Positions 16,910 to 26,717 of a stretch of 64,000 nt of DNA are shown piece by piece; within the stretch, counting starts at the first letter, position 1; the number at the start of each line of letters is the position of its first letter. This stretch comes from JAFASC01 sp036265935. Lineage in GTDB: Bacteria > Pseudomonadota > Alphaproteobacteria > Rhizobiales > Beijerinckiaceae. The stretch lies in assembly GCA_036265935.1 (NCBI GenBank), contig DATAOB010000073.1, positions 1-64,000 on the forward strand, read 5' to 3'. Below the pieces are notes generated by a model that was given only the letters and a program-made list of their open reading frames with translations, searched no databases and was not told the DNA's origin. Made by a program: the position numbers and the translations under genes.

Positions 16910-19900
16910 TCAATGAAAATTGCGGCCCTTTGGCAACGCCTCTTTCATTTCGGTCTGCACGAGAAGCTGCGCATGGGCGGCGATATCGGCCTTGGTGCGC
17001 AAATTCTGTGGCCGCTTGACTTCATCGGCGCGCGCCAGCGCCGACAGACCGGAGCCGCGGCCAGACAACAGACCGAGCAGCGGCGTCAGATCCTCCATCT
17101 GATCGGCGATAATGTGGATGACGCCGGATTCGTTCTGCAACCGGCCAGTGACGGCAACGAAGCGCGCGCCGATGACCAGGGCGCGCAGGCGCTCGTAGAC
17201 CTTCGGCCAAACGATGATGTTGGCAATTCCGGTCTCGTCTTCAAGCGTCATGAAGATGACGCCGCTCGCCGAGCCGGGACGCTGGCGCACCAGCACCAGG
17301 CCCCCGACAATGATGCGCGGGCGTTTTGATGTGTCGATCGTCGCAAGGGCCGAGGCCGGCAGGATATTGCGTGCGGCAAGATGCTGACGCACGAAGGACA
17401 CGGGATGGGCTTTGAGCGATAGCGTCAGATGCCGGTAATCTTCGACGACCTCTTCGCCGGGCGGCATCGGCGGCAAATGCGCTTCGGGTTCGAGCGGTAT
17501 GAAGGCGACCGCGCGCAAGAGCGGCAGGTCGTCCTTGTCGCCGGCGCGGTTCAAGCCGCGCACGGCCCAGAGCGCGTCACGCCGTGACAGGCCCAGCGAC
17601 GAGAATGCATCGGCTTCCGCCAAATGTCCGAGCACGCTCGGCGAGAGGCCGGTGCGCAGCCAGAGGTCGCGGACGGAATCGTAGCCGCCGCCGCGGCGCT
17701 CGACCAGAAGCTCCATGTCGGTTTGTTCCAGCCCTTTGATCTGGCGAAAGCCAAGACGCACCGCATAAATCGAGCGGATGTGATCCTTCATGTCGCTGTG
17801 GCGCGGATGCAGCACGCCCTTTGGGACGCCATCCGCAAACGTGTCCAGCCGGTGATTCCATTCGGAGGTGTTGACATCGACCTCGCGCATTTCGATGCCG
17901 TGCTCGCGCGCGTCGCGCACGAGCTGTGCCGGCGCATAAAAGCCCATTGGCTGCGAATTGAGGATCGCGGCGGCGAAAACATCGGGATAGCGGCATTTCA
18001 TCCAGGCCGAGGCATAGACAAGATTGGCGAAAGACGCCGCATGGCTTTCGGGGAAACCATAGGTGCCGAAGCCTTCAATCTGCTGGAAGCAGCGCTCGGC
18101 GAATTCGCGCGGATAGTTTTTTGCAACCATGCCCTCGATCATTTTGATTTTGAGCTTGCCGATCGTACCCGCGCGCTTGAACGTCGCCATGGCGCGGCGT
18201 AGTTCATCTGCTTCAGCCGGCGTGAAGCCGGCGGCGACGATGGCGATGCGCATCGCCTGTTCCTGAAAAAGCGGCACGCCGAACGTCTTGCCGAGCACGT
18301 CTTCGAGTTCCTTCGAAGGATAGACGACCGGCTCCTTGCCTTCACGCCGGCGTAAGTAGGGGTGCACCATGTCGCCCTGGATCGGGCCGGGGCGGACGAT
18401 CGCGACTTCAATAACGAGATCGTAAAAGTTTTTAGGTTTCAGCCGCGGCAGCATCGACATTTGCGCGCGGCTCTCGATTTGAAAGACGCCGATCGTGTCG
18501 GCGCGCTGGATCATCGCATAGACGCACGCCTCTTCCGGGGGAAGCGTCGCGAGCGCGGGTCGAAAGCCGTAATGGCGTTCCAATAATTCAAAGCCTTTGC
18601 GCAGAACCGTCAGCATGCCGAGGCCGAGCACGTCGATCTTCAAAATTTTCAGCGCGTCGAGATCGTCCTTGTCCCATTCGACGGTGGTGCGATCCTCCAT
18701 CGCGGCATTGGCAATCGGCACGACTTCGTCGAGCCGCGTGCGAGTGATGACGAAGCCGCCGGTATGCTGCGACAGATGCCGCGGAAACCCGGCGAGCTCG
18801 CCGGCGCGCGCAATCGCTTGCGCCAAGCGCGGCTCGCGCGGATCGAAACCGAGACGCTTCGTCTCGGCATCGTCGATCGTGCCGGACCACCAGCCCCAGA
18901 CCGTGCCGGAGAGCGCTGACACCATGTCTTCCGAGAGGCCGAACACCTTGCCGACTTCGCGGATTGCCGAGCGGGCGCGATAGGTGACGACGCTTGCCGC
19001 CAATCCGGCGCGTTCGCGGCCGTATTTCTCGTAAATATACTGAATGACCTCCTCGCGCCGCTCGTGCTCGAAATCGACATCGATGTCGGGCGGCTCGTTG
19101 CGCGCGTCGGAGACGAAGCGCTCGAAGAGGAGATCGTGAACGTTGGGATCGACCTCGGTAATCCCGAGGCAATAGCAGATGACGGAATTGGCCGCCGAGC
19201 CACGCCCTTGCGCGAGAATGCCGTTGTCGCGGGCAAAGCGCACGATGTCATAAACGGTGAGAAAGTAAGCCGGATATTTTTTCGTCGCGACGAAGTCGAG
19301 TTCCCTAGCGATGGCCTTTTCGATTTTTTCCGGCACGCCTTGAGGATAGCGTCGCGTTGCGCCCTGGCGGACCAAAGCTTCGAGCGCTTCCTGCTCGCTT
19401 GCATAGCCGGCGCGCAATTCGTCGGGATAATCATATTGCAGCTGGTCGAGCGAGAACTCGATGCCATCGAGAAAGCGGATTGTCTCGGCGAGTGCATGCG
19501 GTAAATCTTCGAACAGCCGCGTCATTTCGGCGGTGCCTTTGAGATGCCGCTCGGCATTGGCTTCGAGCAGGAAGCCGGCATTGTCGAGCGTCACGCCTTC
19601 GCGGATGCAGGCGACGACGTCGGCGAGCGCACGCCGCTCCGGTGCATGCACGAGGACATCGCTGACGGCGAGAAGCGGCAGGTTATGTGTACGGGCGAGC
19701 GCAGCACGGCGCGCAAGATCGGCGCGCATGTTGCGGCCATAGCCGGCGCTTGCCGCGAGCCAGATACGGTCTGGCGCGGCATCGGCGAGTTTGGCGATAA
19801 GGTTGGGATCATCCGGCTCGCCCGCATCCATGACAATCAGCTGCTGGCCACCGATGTACCTGAAGAGATCGTCGCGCGTGAGATGGCATTCGCCCTTCGG

Positions 19901-20239
19901 GGCGTGACGATTGCCGTCTGTCAGAAGCCGCGTCAGCCTTCCATAGGCGTCGCGGTCGCGCGGGTAGGCGAGAATGTCGGGCGTGCCGTCGCGAAAGACG
20001 AGACGCGCGCCGGTGACGACGCGAAAGTCGCCGGCTTGTTCCCTGTTGTTGCGCAGGAAGAGGTGCGCGCGCACAACTCCTGCCAGCGAATTGCGATCGG
20101 CGATGCCGACGCCGGCAAGCTTCAGCGAAATCGCAGTGGCGACGAGCTCTTCCGGATGCGAGGCACCGCGCAGGAAGGAAAAATTCGTCGCAATGGCGAG
20201 CTCGGCATAGCGCGGTAGGGTGACGACAGGCGCGCTCAT
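16910..20239 (-). CDS. dnaE2: Error-prone DNA polymerase DnaE2 (ImuC)
   Basis: DnaE2 is the catalytic subunit of the damage-inducible mutasome and carries out mutagenic translesion synthesis with ImuA and ImuB. The 1109-residue protein starts with a PHP domain (AELAIATNFSFLRGASHPEEL). It then has the C-family polymerase core with the catalytic PDIDVDF motif, QGRGSAANS and the finger region, followed by a helix-hairpin-helix and a C-terminal OB domain (GGLVLVRQRPGSASG). It overlaps the imuB stop by four bases (ATGA), so translation is coupled. Its regulation is through the LexA box upstream of imuA. Confidence 0.97.
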   Translation of the reverse strand: MSAPVVTLPRYAELAIATNFSFLRGASHPEELVATAISLKLAGVGIADRNSLAGVVRAHLFLRNNREQAGDFRVVTGARLVFRDGTPDILAYPRDRDAYGRLTRLLTDGNRHAPKGECHLTRDDLFRYIGGQQLIVMDAGEPDDPNLIAKLADAAPDRIWLAASAGYGRNMRADLARRAALARTHNLPLLAVSDVLVHAPERRALADVVACIREGVTLDNAGFLLEANAERHLKGTAEMTRLFEDLPHALAETIRFLDGIEFSLDQLQYDYPDELRAGYASEQEALEALVRQGATRRYPQGVPEKIEKAIARELDFVATKKYPAYFLTVYDIVRFARDNGILAQGRGSAANSVICYCLGITEVDPNVHDLLFERFVSDARNEPPDIDVDFEHERREEVIQYIYEKYGRERAGLAASVVTYRARSAIREVGKVFGLSEDMVSALSGTVWGWWSGTIDDAETKRLGFDPREPRLAQAIARAGELAGFPRHLSQHTGGFVITRTRLDEVVPIANAAMEDRTTVEWDKDDLDALKILKIDVLGLGMLTVLRKGFELLERHYGFRPALATLPPEEACVYAMIQRADTIGVFQIESRAQMSMLPRLKPKNFYDLVIEVAIVRPGPIQGDMVHPYLRRREGKEPVVYPSKELEDVLGKTFGVPLFQEQAMRIAIVAAGFTPAEADELRRAMATFKRAGTIGKLKIKMIEGMVAKNYPREFAERCFQQIEGFGTYGFPESHAASFANLVYASAWMKCRYPDVFAAAILNSQPMGFYAPAQLVRDAREHGIEMREVDVNTSEWNHRLDTFADGVPKGVLHPRHSDMKDHIRSIYAVRLGFRQIKGLEQTDMELLVERRGGGYDSVRDLWLRTGLSPSVLGHLAEADAFSSLGLSRRDALWAVRGLNRAGDKDDLPLLRAVAFIPLEPEAHLPPMPPGEEVVEDYRHLTLSLKAHPVSFVRQHLAARNILPASALATIDTSKRPRIIVGGLVLVRQRPGSASGVIFMTLEDETGIANIIVWPKVYERLRALVIGARFVAVTGRLQNESGVIHIIADQMEDLTPLLGLLSGRGSGLSALARADEVKRPQNLRTKADIAAHAQLLVQTEMKEALPKGRNFH

Positions 20240-21834
20240 CCGAACAGGCCGTGCAGGAACCAGCGCGGCTCAACTGTTTCAGTCGTGTAGAGTCCTTCGC
20301 GAAACAGCCAGAACCTCTGGCCCGAAGCATCCTCGGCGCGAAAATAATCGCGTATCAGCGCCGCCTCTTCGTGCTTCCACCATTCCGGCGCGATGCGCTC
20401 GGGGCCTTCGATCGCGGATATGTCGTGCCACACCCGCCGCCAGCGGAATTTTGCCGGAGGGCTGTCAGGAACCGCTGCGATTGCTTCGATCGGCTCGGGT
20501 CGCTCTAAAAGTTTTAAGGGCCGCGCGGGCAGGAGATTTGCGTTAGCGGTGCTGCCGTTTTGTGTTGCGTGCGCAACCGATCGCCCGCGCGTCTGCGCGA
20601 CGGGAATCGCGGCCACAGCAAATTCGGGAATATGCGTTTCCTGTTGCTCGAAACGCAGCACGCGGCGCCATCCGAGCCGAGCGCCGAGTCGATCGATCAA
20701 ATCGGCGAGATCGGCGGAATAATCGGCTCCGTTCACCGCCGCCTCGATTGCCAGCGTGGATTGTGGCATGGCCGCGCGCTCAACCTTGATTGCGGCGAGG
20801 CGCACGACATCGAAGCCGTAGCCGGTATCGAGGCCCTCTTCACCCGCGGCTTCGATACGCTCGCGGAAAAGCCGCGCTATAAGTTTCGCATCGCGCAAGG
20901 GCCGGCTCGTGCCGGCGGAGAGATGCTTCACGACGCCGTCGACGCGAAACAGACTGACATCAATTTCGCGCGCGCTTTCGCCGTGGCGCTCGAGCAGCGC
21001 GCAGAGTTCGTGCGCGAGGCCGGCGATTGTCGCTTCGATATCTTCGCGCCGCGCAATGCCTTCGGCAAAGCGCCGCTCGACGAGATAGGCCGGCGTTTCG
21101 AAGCGCGGCGATAAGGGATCGCCGCGTATTCCGAGGATCGCGTCGAGCCGCGCCACAATAGGCGCGCCAAAGCGCGCGGCGATCGGCGCGCGCGGGCGCA
21201 TCAGGAGATCGCCGATGCGGCGCAGGCCCGCCTGCGCCAAGGCGGCGGTGGTTTCGCTGTCGATGCGCAAGGCGGCGATCGGCAGATCGGCGACGAGCTT
21301 GTGCAAATCGCGCTCCGGTATGTCCGGCGGCACAAGCTCGATGTCGGCGAAGCGCGCCAGCGCCCAGGCGAGCGCCGGGTTTGGCGCGAGCGCGGCGCGC
21401 GCGGCAAATCCTTGTGCTGCAAGCGCGGCGACGATCTCGGCGAGCAGCGTGCGCTCGCCGCCGAACAAATGCGATGCGCCGCTGACATCGAGGAGCACGC
21501 CGTCCGGGGAATCGAGCGCCGCGAGCGGCGTGAAGCGCCGGCACCAATCGGCGATTCCCGCGAGGAGCTCGGCTTCCGCGCTCGCGTCGGCTTCGGCAAC
21601 TTCGAGCGCCGGCAGCATGGCGCGCGCATCGGCGAGCGTCATGCCGCTACGCAAACCCGCCGCTTGCGCGCGGGCATCAAGCGACGCGAGACGCTGCGCG
21701 CCTTTGATTTTCGTCCAAGTCGCTAAAGGTGCGTGATTTGAGTGCGAAGACTCGCGCGGACAAGAGGGCGCTTTCCTGCGCCGCGTGAGCCGGTCGGTTG
21801 CGAGGCGTGGCAACCAGAGGGAGAGACAACGCAT
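20236..21834 (-). CDS. imuB: ImuB, catalytically inactive Y-family polymerase-like mutasome subunit
   Basis: ImuB is the hub of the mutasome and binds ImuA, DnaE2 and the beta clamp. The 532-residue protein starts CLSLWLPRLATDRL, which sits where active Y-family polymerases have the first catalytic Asp motif, so polymerase activity is probably lost, as is known for ImuB. The central part has DVSGASHLFGGE and the HhH segment. The C-terminal part has a clamp-binding-like RPLKLLERPEPI and the family mark GPERIAPEWW. ATG 21834 is the start that matches relatives. It begins inside the end of imuA with a large out-of-frame overlap. Confidence 0.95.
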   Translation of the reverse strand: MRCLSLWLPRLATDRLTRRRKAPSCPRESSHSNHAPLATWTKIKGAQRLASLDARAQAAGLRSGMTLADARAMLPALEVAEADASAEAELLAGIADWCRRFTPLAALDSPDGVLLDVSGASHLFGGERTLLAEIVAALAAQGFAARAALAPNPALAWALARFADIELVPPDIPERDLHKLVADLPIAALRIDSETTAALAQAGLRRIGDLLMRPRAPIAARFGAPIVARLDAILGIRGDPLSPRFETPAYLVERRFAEGIARREDIEATIAGLAHELCALLERHGESAREIDVSLFRVDGVVKHLSAGTSRPLRDAKLIARLFRERIEAAGEEGLDTGYGFDVVRLAAIKVERAAMPQSTLAIEAAVNGADYSADLADLIDRLGARLGWRRVLRFEQQETHIPEFAVAAIPVAQTRGRSVAHATQNGSTANANLLPARPLKLLERPEPIEAIAAVPDSPPAKFRWRRVWHDISAIEGPERIAPEWWKHEEAALIRDYFRAEDASGQRFWLFREGLYTTETVEPRWFLHGLFG

Positions 21835-22630
21835 CACGGAAACAGGTCTCCTCATGATCCCACGCAACATTGGAGAACTTTTGCCAATCGACCGCGCGGC
21901 CGAGCCCGGCTCGCATGCGGACGACCCGCACGCCCCACGCGGCCGCTCCGGGCAGCGGCGGCCCGCGCCCGGCGGCAGGCAGCGGAATTGAGCGCCGCGC
22001 GGCGATCTCGAAGCGCGTCGCGGCGGCGCTTACAATCGCGTCGGCTTCACCCGCAGCAGCGGCGTGACGCAATAGGCCGGCCGATCCACCGGCGCGCGCC
22101 GCGAGCGCCAGGCGGCGCGAGACGGTGAGGCTGTAATCCTTGGCACGCGCCCAAGTTTCGGCGAGGACGACGCTGACGCCCCGGCATTTCAGCGCCTCTT
22201 CCATGACCCAGAGCGTGTCGCGCACATTTGTCGTGCGCACGAAGACGAGCCGCGCCGGATCGAGCCCGTGGAGGCGAAGGCCCGGCGCATAGGGCAGGCC
22301 CTCTTCGCGCGCGCCGATATCCTCGACGATCCACACGAAGGCGCCGCGCGATCGCGCGCGGCTGAAGCGGACCGCCAGTGCCGCCGCAAAGGCAGCCGCC
22401 GCCATCGCATCGCGCGGATGTGCGGCCACGATGTCATGCAAAGCGCCGACCTGCAGTCCGCCGCCGAGCACCCGGTCGAGGCTGAAATTTTCTCCCCCTA
22501 ACGCGATCCGGTCCGATTTATGCGACCGCCACACCCCTTGCCTCGCCGCGGCAGGGGTGCTGTGGGCTTCGATGCGCGCCAGGGTTTGGCGCAAAAAGCC
22601 GATCCGTTCCGAGCTGCCGGCGAGCGACAT
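21677..22630 (-). CDS. imuA: ImuA, RecA-like mutasome accessory protein
   Basis: ImuA is a RecA-related partner of ImuB and DnaE2. The 317-residue protein has the LGGGLQVGALHDIVA segment at the position of the RecA P-loop without a canonical GKT, then WIVEDIGAREEG and the LVLAET-like strand VSVVLAETWARAKD. ATG 22630 is preferred over upstream in-frame codons because it gives the expected start (MSLAGSSERIGFLRQ) and because the LexA box would otherwise lie inside the gene. Its last 52 codons overlap imuB in another frame. It is the first gene of the imuA-imuB-dnaE2 operon. Confidence 0.9.
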   Translation of the reverse strand: MSLAGSSERIGFLRQTLARIEAHSTPAAARQGVWRSHKSDRIALGGENFSLDRVLGGGLQVGALHDIVAAHPRDAMAAAAFAAALAVRFSRARSRGAFVWIVEDIGAREEGLPYAPGLRLHGLDPARLVFVRTTNVRDTLWVMEEALKCRGVSVVLAETWARAKDYSLTVSRRLALAARAGGSAGLLRHAAAAGEADAIVSAAATRFEIAARRSIPLPAAGRGPPLPGAAAWGVRVVRMRAGLGRAVDWQKFSNVAWDHEETCFRDALSLPLVATPRNRPAHAAQESALLSARVFALKSRTFSDLDENQRRAASRVA

Positions 22631-22655
22631 CGGTCCATGCCTTGCGGGTCTGGTG

Positions 22656-22670
22656 GTTCGTGGTTTGTTC
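22656..22670 (-). promoter_or_regulatory. LexA box (GTTC-N7-GTTC) of the imuA operon
   Basis: The plus strand reads GTTCGTGGTTTGTTC, an exact GTTC-N7-GTTC direct repeat, the established LexA operator of alphaproteobacteria. It ends 26 bp upstream of the imuA ATG, where a LexA-repressed promoter would be. This makes the cassette SOS-inducible by inference. Confidence 0.9.
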
Positions 22671-22839
22671 TGATAGATTCCGCTGTTCCACCGCAGAGTC
22701 AAGGGCGGAATTGAGCACCCCAAAAAGCGCGAGAGAGCTACCATCCGCCTGCAAGTCTGCGCCTTGTGAATGGGCCGGCTTGTTGCTACCCACATCCCCA
22801 ACGAGAAGCCTTTTCGAGGCTCCGAGCGGGAGGATCAAA

Positions 22840-24018
22840 ATGCTGCTGCGTCGACAGTTTCTGGGCGTATGTGCCGGTGTGGCTTTGAGCTTCGGCCTTT
22901 CCGGCCTGGCGCTTGCCGAAGACACCGTCAAAATCGGTCTCATCCTGCCGATGACCGGGCCCTCCGCCTCGACCGGCCGCGAGATCGAAGCGGCGATCAA
23001 ACTTTACATGCAGCAGAACGGCGACAAAGTCGCCGGCAAGAAGATCGAAGTCATTACCCGCGACGATACCGGTCAGGCCGACATCACCAAGCGCCTGGCG
23101 CAGGAGCTTGTCGTCAATGAAAAGGTGGCGGTGATCGCCGGCTTTGGCCTGACGCCGCTGGCGCTTGCCGCCGGCCCGATCGCGACGCAAGCGAAGGTTC
23201 CCGCGGTGATCATGGCTGCCGGCACATCGATGATCGTCGAGCAATCGCCGTTCTTCTTGCGCACGAGCTTCACGCTGCCGCAGAATACGACCCCGATGGC
23301 CGAGTGGGCGGCAAAGAACGGCATCAAGAAAGTCGTGACGCTCGTCTCGGATTACGGCCCCGGCATCGATGCCGAGAAAGCGTTCAAGGAGAAATTCACC
23401 GCCGATGGCGGCCAGGTGCTCGACTCCCTACGCGCGCCGCTGCGCAATCCGGAATTCGCGCCCTTCCTGCAAAAGGCCAAGGACCTGAAGCCGGACGCTC
23501 TGTTCCTGTTTGTGCCCTCAGGGCAGGGCGCGAGCCTGATGAAGCAGGTGGCCGAGCGTCAATTCAAGGAAGCCGGCATCCAGGTGATCGGGACCGGGGA
23601 CGTGCTCGACGACGAACAGCTCAACGCCATGGGCGACGTCGTGCTCGGGATGATCACATCGATGGATTATTCTGCGGCGCACGATTCGCCGGAGAACAAG
23701 AAGTATGTCGCCGAGTTCGAGAAGGCGAACCCGGGCATGCGGCCGAATTTCATGTCGGTTGGCGGTTACGACGGCATCGCGCTGATCTACAAGGCGCTGG
23801 AAAAGACCGGCGGTGATACGACGGGCACCAAGCTGATCGAGGCAATGAAGGGGATGGCCTGGACGAGCCCGCGCGGGCCGATCTCCATCGATCCAGACAC
23901 GCGCGACATCGTGCAGAACGTCTATATTCGCAAAGCCGAGAAGGTGAACGGGCAAATCTACAATGTGGAATTTGCCACAGTGCCGAATGTGAAGGATCCT
24001 CTGCACGGCAAAAAATAA
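22840..24018 (+). CDS. Branched-chain-type ABC transporter substrate-binding protein
   Basis: This 392-residue periplasmic binding protein is of the LivJ-like type I fold (Peripla_BP_6). It has a twin-arginine-like signal (LLRRQFLG, then a hydrophobic core, cleavage near ALAE at about residue 27). The mature start is TVKIGLILPMTGPSA. ATG 22840 is chosen because it gives a proper signal peptide and follows GGGAGGA. It is the first gene of a five-gene importer unit followed by a MetE-like gene and pcaHG. The ligand may be an aromatic or other carboxylate rather than an amino acid; that is inferred from context only. Confidence 0.93.
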   Translation: MLLRRQFLGVCAGVALSFGLSGLALAEDTVKIGLILPMTGPSASTGREIEAAIKLYMQQNGDKVAGKKIEVITRDDTGQADITKRLAQELVVNEKVAVIAGFGLTPLALAAGPIATQAKVPAVIMAAGTSMIVEQSPFFLRTSFTLPQNTTPMAEWAAKNGIKKVVTLVSDYGPGIDAEKAFKEKFTADGGQVLDSLRAPLRNPEFAPFLQKAKDLKPDALFLFVPSGQGASLMKQVAERQFKEAGIQVIGTGDVLDDEQLNAMGDVVLGMITSMDYSAAHDSPENKKYVAEFEKANPGMRPNFMSVGGYDGIALIYKALEKTGGDTTGTKLIEAMKGMAWTSPRGPISIDPDTRDIVQNVYIRKAEKVNGQIYNVEFATVPNVKDPLHGKK

Positions 24019-24027
24019 AGGGCTCTC

Positions 24028-24888
24028 GTGCTGACGATCCTGTTCGACGGCATCGCTTACGGGCTCCTGCTCTTCATTCTTGCCGTCGGACTGTCGATAA
24101 CGCTCGGATTGATGAATTTCATCAATCTCGCGCACGGCGCCTTCGCCATGGCTGGCGGCTACATCACCGTGATTATGGTGCACCGTTTCGGCATCTCGTT
24201 CTTCTGGAGCCTGCCGGCGGCTTTCATTATCACCGCGGTACTCGGCGCGTTTCTCGAGCGCACGCTCTACGTCCACCTCTACGATAAGAGCCACCTCGAC
24301 CAGGTACTGTTCTCGCTTGGTCTGATCTTCATGTCGGTTGCCGCCGTCGACTATTTCATGGGCGCCAACCAGCAAATCGTGAACCTGCCGCCCTCGCTCG
24401 ATGGCCGTCTGCATTTTTTCGGGGCGAGCATCGGCTATTACCGGCTGTTCGTGATCATTTTGTGCAGTCTGCTCACGATCGGCTTGCAGCTCGTGCTGAC
24501 CAAGACGCGCTTCGGCAGCCGGCTGCGCGCCTCCGTTGACGATCAGCGCGTCGCGCGCGGCCTCGGCATCGATGTGAGCCGGATATTTGCGCTGACATTC
24601 GCGATGGGCTCCGGCCTTGCCGGTCTCGGCGGAGCGCTCGGCGCGCCCTTCTTCAATATCGATCCGACGTTCCCGCTCAAATTCATGATCTACTTTTTGA
24701 TCGTCATCGCCGTCGGTGGCACGACAACGATCACCGGACCGTTCTTTTCTGCGCTGCTTCTCGGCGTCGCCGACGTAGCCGGCAAATATTACGTGCCGGC
24801 GATCGGCGGATTCATCATCTACACGATCATGGTCGCTGTCCTGATTTTCCGCCCGCAAGGCCTGTTCGGGCGCGTGACGGGCCGCTGA
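24028..24888 (+). CDS. Branched-chain-type ABC transporter permease (LivH family)
   Basis: This is a 286-residue integral membrane permease with about eight hydrophobic helices. The N-terminal motif GLSITLGLMNFINLAHGAF is the LivH signature. It pairs with the LivM-type protein downstream to form the translocation channel. It starts 9 bp after the binding-protein gene and ends two bases before the next ATG, so it is in one operon. Confidence 0.95.
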   Translation: MLTILFDGIAYGLLLFILAVGLSITLGLMNFINLAHGAFAMAGGYITVIMVHRFGISFFWSLPAAFIITAVLGAFLERTLYVHLYDKSHLDQVLFSLGLIFMSVAAVDYFMGANQQIVNLPPSLDGRLHFFGASIGYYRLFVIILCSLLTIGLQLVLTKTRFGSRLRASVDDQRVARGLGIDVSRIFALTFAMGSGLAGLGGALGAPFFNIDPTFPLKFMIYFLIVIAVGGTTTITGPFFSALLLGVADVAGKYYVPAIGGFIIYTIMVAVLIFRPQGLFGRVTGR

Positions 24889-24889
24889 C

Positions 24890-25924
24890 ATGACGAGCCT
24901 TGCCGCAGGCGCGCGCGTTGCAACAGCCGATCCCGGTGCGCATCTCGTCGCGAAAGCCCGCTGGCGCTGGCCGGAATTCCTGCTGTGGCTCTTCGCCATC
25001 GCGCTCATCTGGCTCGCGCCGAGCCGCTATCTCCTATTCAACGAGATCGCGATCCTGGCGCTGCTCGCGTTGTCGATCGATCTCGTTCTCGGCTTTTCCG
25101 GCATCGTCACGCTCGGCCAGGGCGCGTTTTATGGACTTGGCGCCTATACCGCTGGGTTGATGGCCAAGCACGGCATAGGCACGTTTCCGTGGAGCGATCC
25201 CTTGCTCGGTCTCCTCGGGGCGGGGCTCGTTGCCGGTTTTGTCGGCTTTCTCTCGAGCTTTCTCGTTTTGCGCGGCTCCGATCTGACGCGGCTTATGGTG
25301 ACGCTCGGCGTCGCATTGATCGTGCAGGAGCTCGGCAACAAGCTCGATTGGATTACTGGCGGCGCCGATGGTTTGCAGGGCGTCATGCCGGCGCCGCTCC
25401 TCGGCCTTTTCGATTTCGACATTTTCGGCCGCACCGCCTACCTCTATTCGCTGAGCGTACTCTTCGTGCTGTTTCTGCTCGCCCGCGCGCTCGTCAACTC
25501 GCCTTCCGGCCTGTCGCTGCGCGCGATCAAGGGCAACGTGATACGCGCCCGCGCGATCGGCATTCCTGTCGAGCGCCGGCTCGTCGTCATCTACACGATC
25601 GGCGCGGCTTATGCCGGCATTGCCGGCGCCCTTCTGGCGCAAACGACGCAATTCGTTTCGCTCGACGTGCTCTCCTTCGAGAAATCAGCCGACGCTCTCC
25701 TGATCGTCGTGTTCGGCGGCGTCGGCACGCTTTATGGCGCGCTCGTCGGCTCGATTGCTTTTAAAGCGATGTACGATGTGCTTGCGAGCGCAACGCCCGA
25801 ATATTGGAGCTTTTGGCTCGGCCTCGCGCTGGTGCTGCTCGTTCTGTTCGCGCGAGGTGGCATCATTGGCCTTTTAACCGCGCTGCGGGACCGCCTCGAT
25901 CGCGCCCGTTCGGCGCGCGCGTGA
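24890..25924 (+). CDS. Branched-chain-type ABC transporter permease (LivM family)
   Basis: This 344-residue permease has a charged N-terminal extension of about 30 residues, followed by about nine to ten hydrophobic helices. The LivM signature is present as LALSIDLVLGFSGIVTLGQGAFYGLGAY. The cytoplasmic loop GLSLRAIKGNVIRARAIGI fits the coupling-helix region that contacts the ATPases. It starts one base after the preceding gene ends. Confidence 0.95.
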   Translation: MTSLAAGARVATADPGAHLVAKARWRWPEFLLWLFAIALIWLAPSRYLLFNEIAILALLALSIDLVLGFSGIVTLGQGAFYGLGAYTAGLMAKHGIGTFPWSDPLLGLLGAGLVAGFVGFLSSFLVLRGSDLTRLMVTLGVALIVQELGNKLDWITGGADGLQGVMPAPLLGLFDFDIFGRTAYLYSLSVLFVLFLLARALVNSPSGLSLRAIKGNVIRARAIGIPVERRLVVIYTIGAAYAGIAGALLAQTTQFVSLDVLSFEKSADALLIVVFGGVGTLYGALVGSIAFKAMYDVLASATPEYWSFWLGLALVLLVLFARGGIIGLLTALRDRLDRARSARA

Positions 25925-25928
25925 GTTC

Positions 25929-26717
25929 ATGGCTGCGGTCCTCGAAACCAAGGCGCTGCACAAGAACTTTGGCGGCCTGACCGCGACGAATAACGTCACC
26001 TTCGCTCTGCCGGCCGGCGCGCGCCACGCGCTGATCGGCCCGAACGGCGCCGGCAAGACGACTTTCGTCAATCTGCTCTCCGGCGTGCTGACGCCGACCT
26101 CCGGCACCGTCTATCTCGACGGTACCGACGTGACGCGCTGGCCGGCACACCGGCGCGCCGGCGCCGGGCTCGCGCGCACGTTCCAGATCAATCAGCTCTT
26201 TGCCGACTTCACGCCGCTTGAGACGATCGTGCTGGCGATCTCACAGGCGAAAGGACTGGCGACGCGTTTTCTGCGGCCGGTCGGCACCGATGCTGGCGTT
26301 GTCAGCGCGGCCGCCGATCTCCTGCAGCGCCTGACGCTCGCCGATGTCATGCATGCGCGCGTCGGCTCGCTGCCCTACGGCAAGCAGCGCCTGCTCGAAA
26401 TTGCCATTGCGATCGCCTCCGAGCCGAAAGTTTTGTTGCTCGATGAACCCGCCGCGGGCGTACCAGAATCGGAGCGCGAGCAAATCCTCGATGTCGTTGC
26501 GGCGCTCCCCGGCGAAATGGCGCTGGTCTTGATCGAGCACGACATGGACCTCGTCTTCCGTTTTGCGAAATCCCTGACCGTGCTGGTCAATGGCGGCGTG
26601 CTCGTCGAAGGCAGCCCAGGTGAGATCGTCAACGATCCGCGCGTGCGGCAGGTCTATCTCGGCGAGCTGCATGTCGAGGGCTTCTCGCAACCGCATGCAG
26701 GAGGCGCGCTTGGCTGA
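25929..26717 (+). CDS. Branched-chain-type ABC transporter ATP-binding protein (LivG family)
   Basis: This is a 262-residue cytoplasmic ATPase. It has Walker A GPNGAGKTT near residues 35-43, Walker B VLLLDEPAAGV, and a signature region LPYGKQRLLEIA that departs from LSGGQ in the way usual for LivG. The closing segment NDPRVRQVYLGE is typical. It partners with the LivF-type protein encoded next, whose start lies inside the end of this gene. Confidence 0.95.
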   Translation: MAAVLETKALHKNFGGLTATNNVTFALPAGARHALIGPNGAGKTTFVNLLSGVLTPTSGTVYLDGTDVTRWPAHRRAGAGLARTFQINQLFADFTPLETIVLAISQAKGLATRFLRPVGTDAGVVSAAADLLQRLTLADVMHARVGSLPYGKQRLLEIAIAIASEPKVLLLDEPAAGVPESEREQILDVVAALPGEMALVLIEHDMDLVFRFAKSLTVLVNGGVLVEGSPGEIVNDPRVRQVYLGELHVEGFSQPHAGGALG

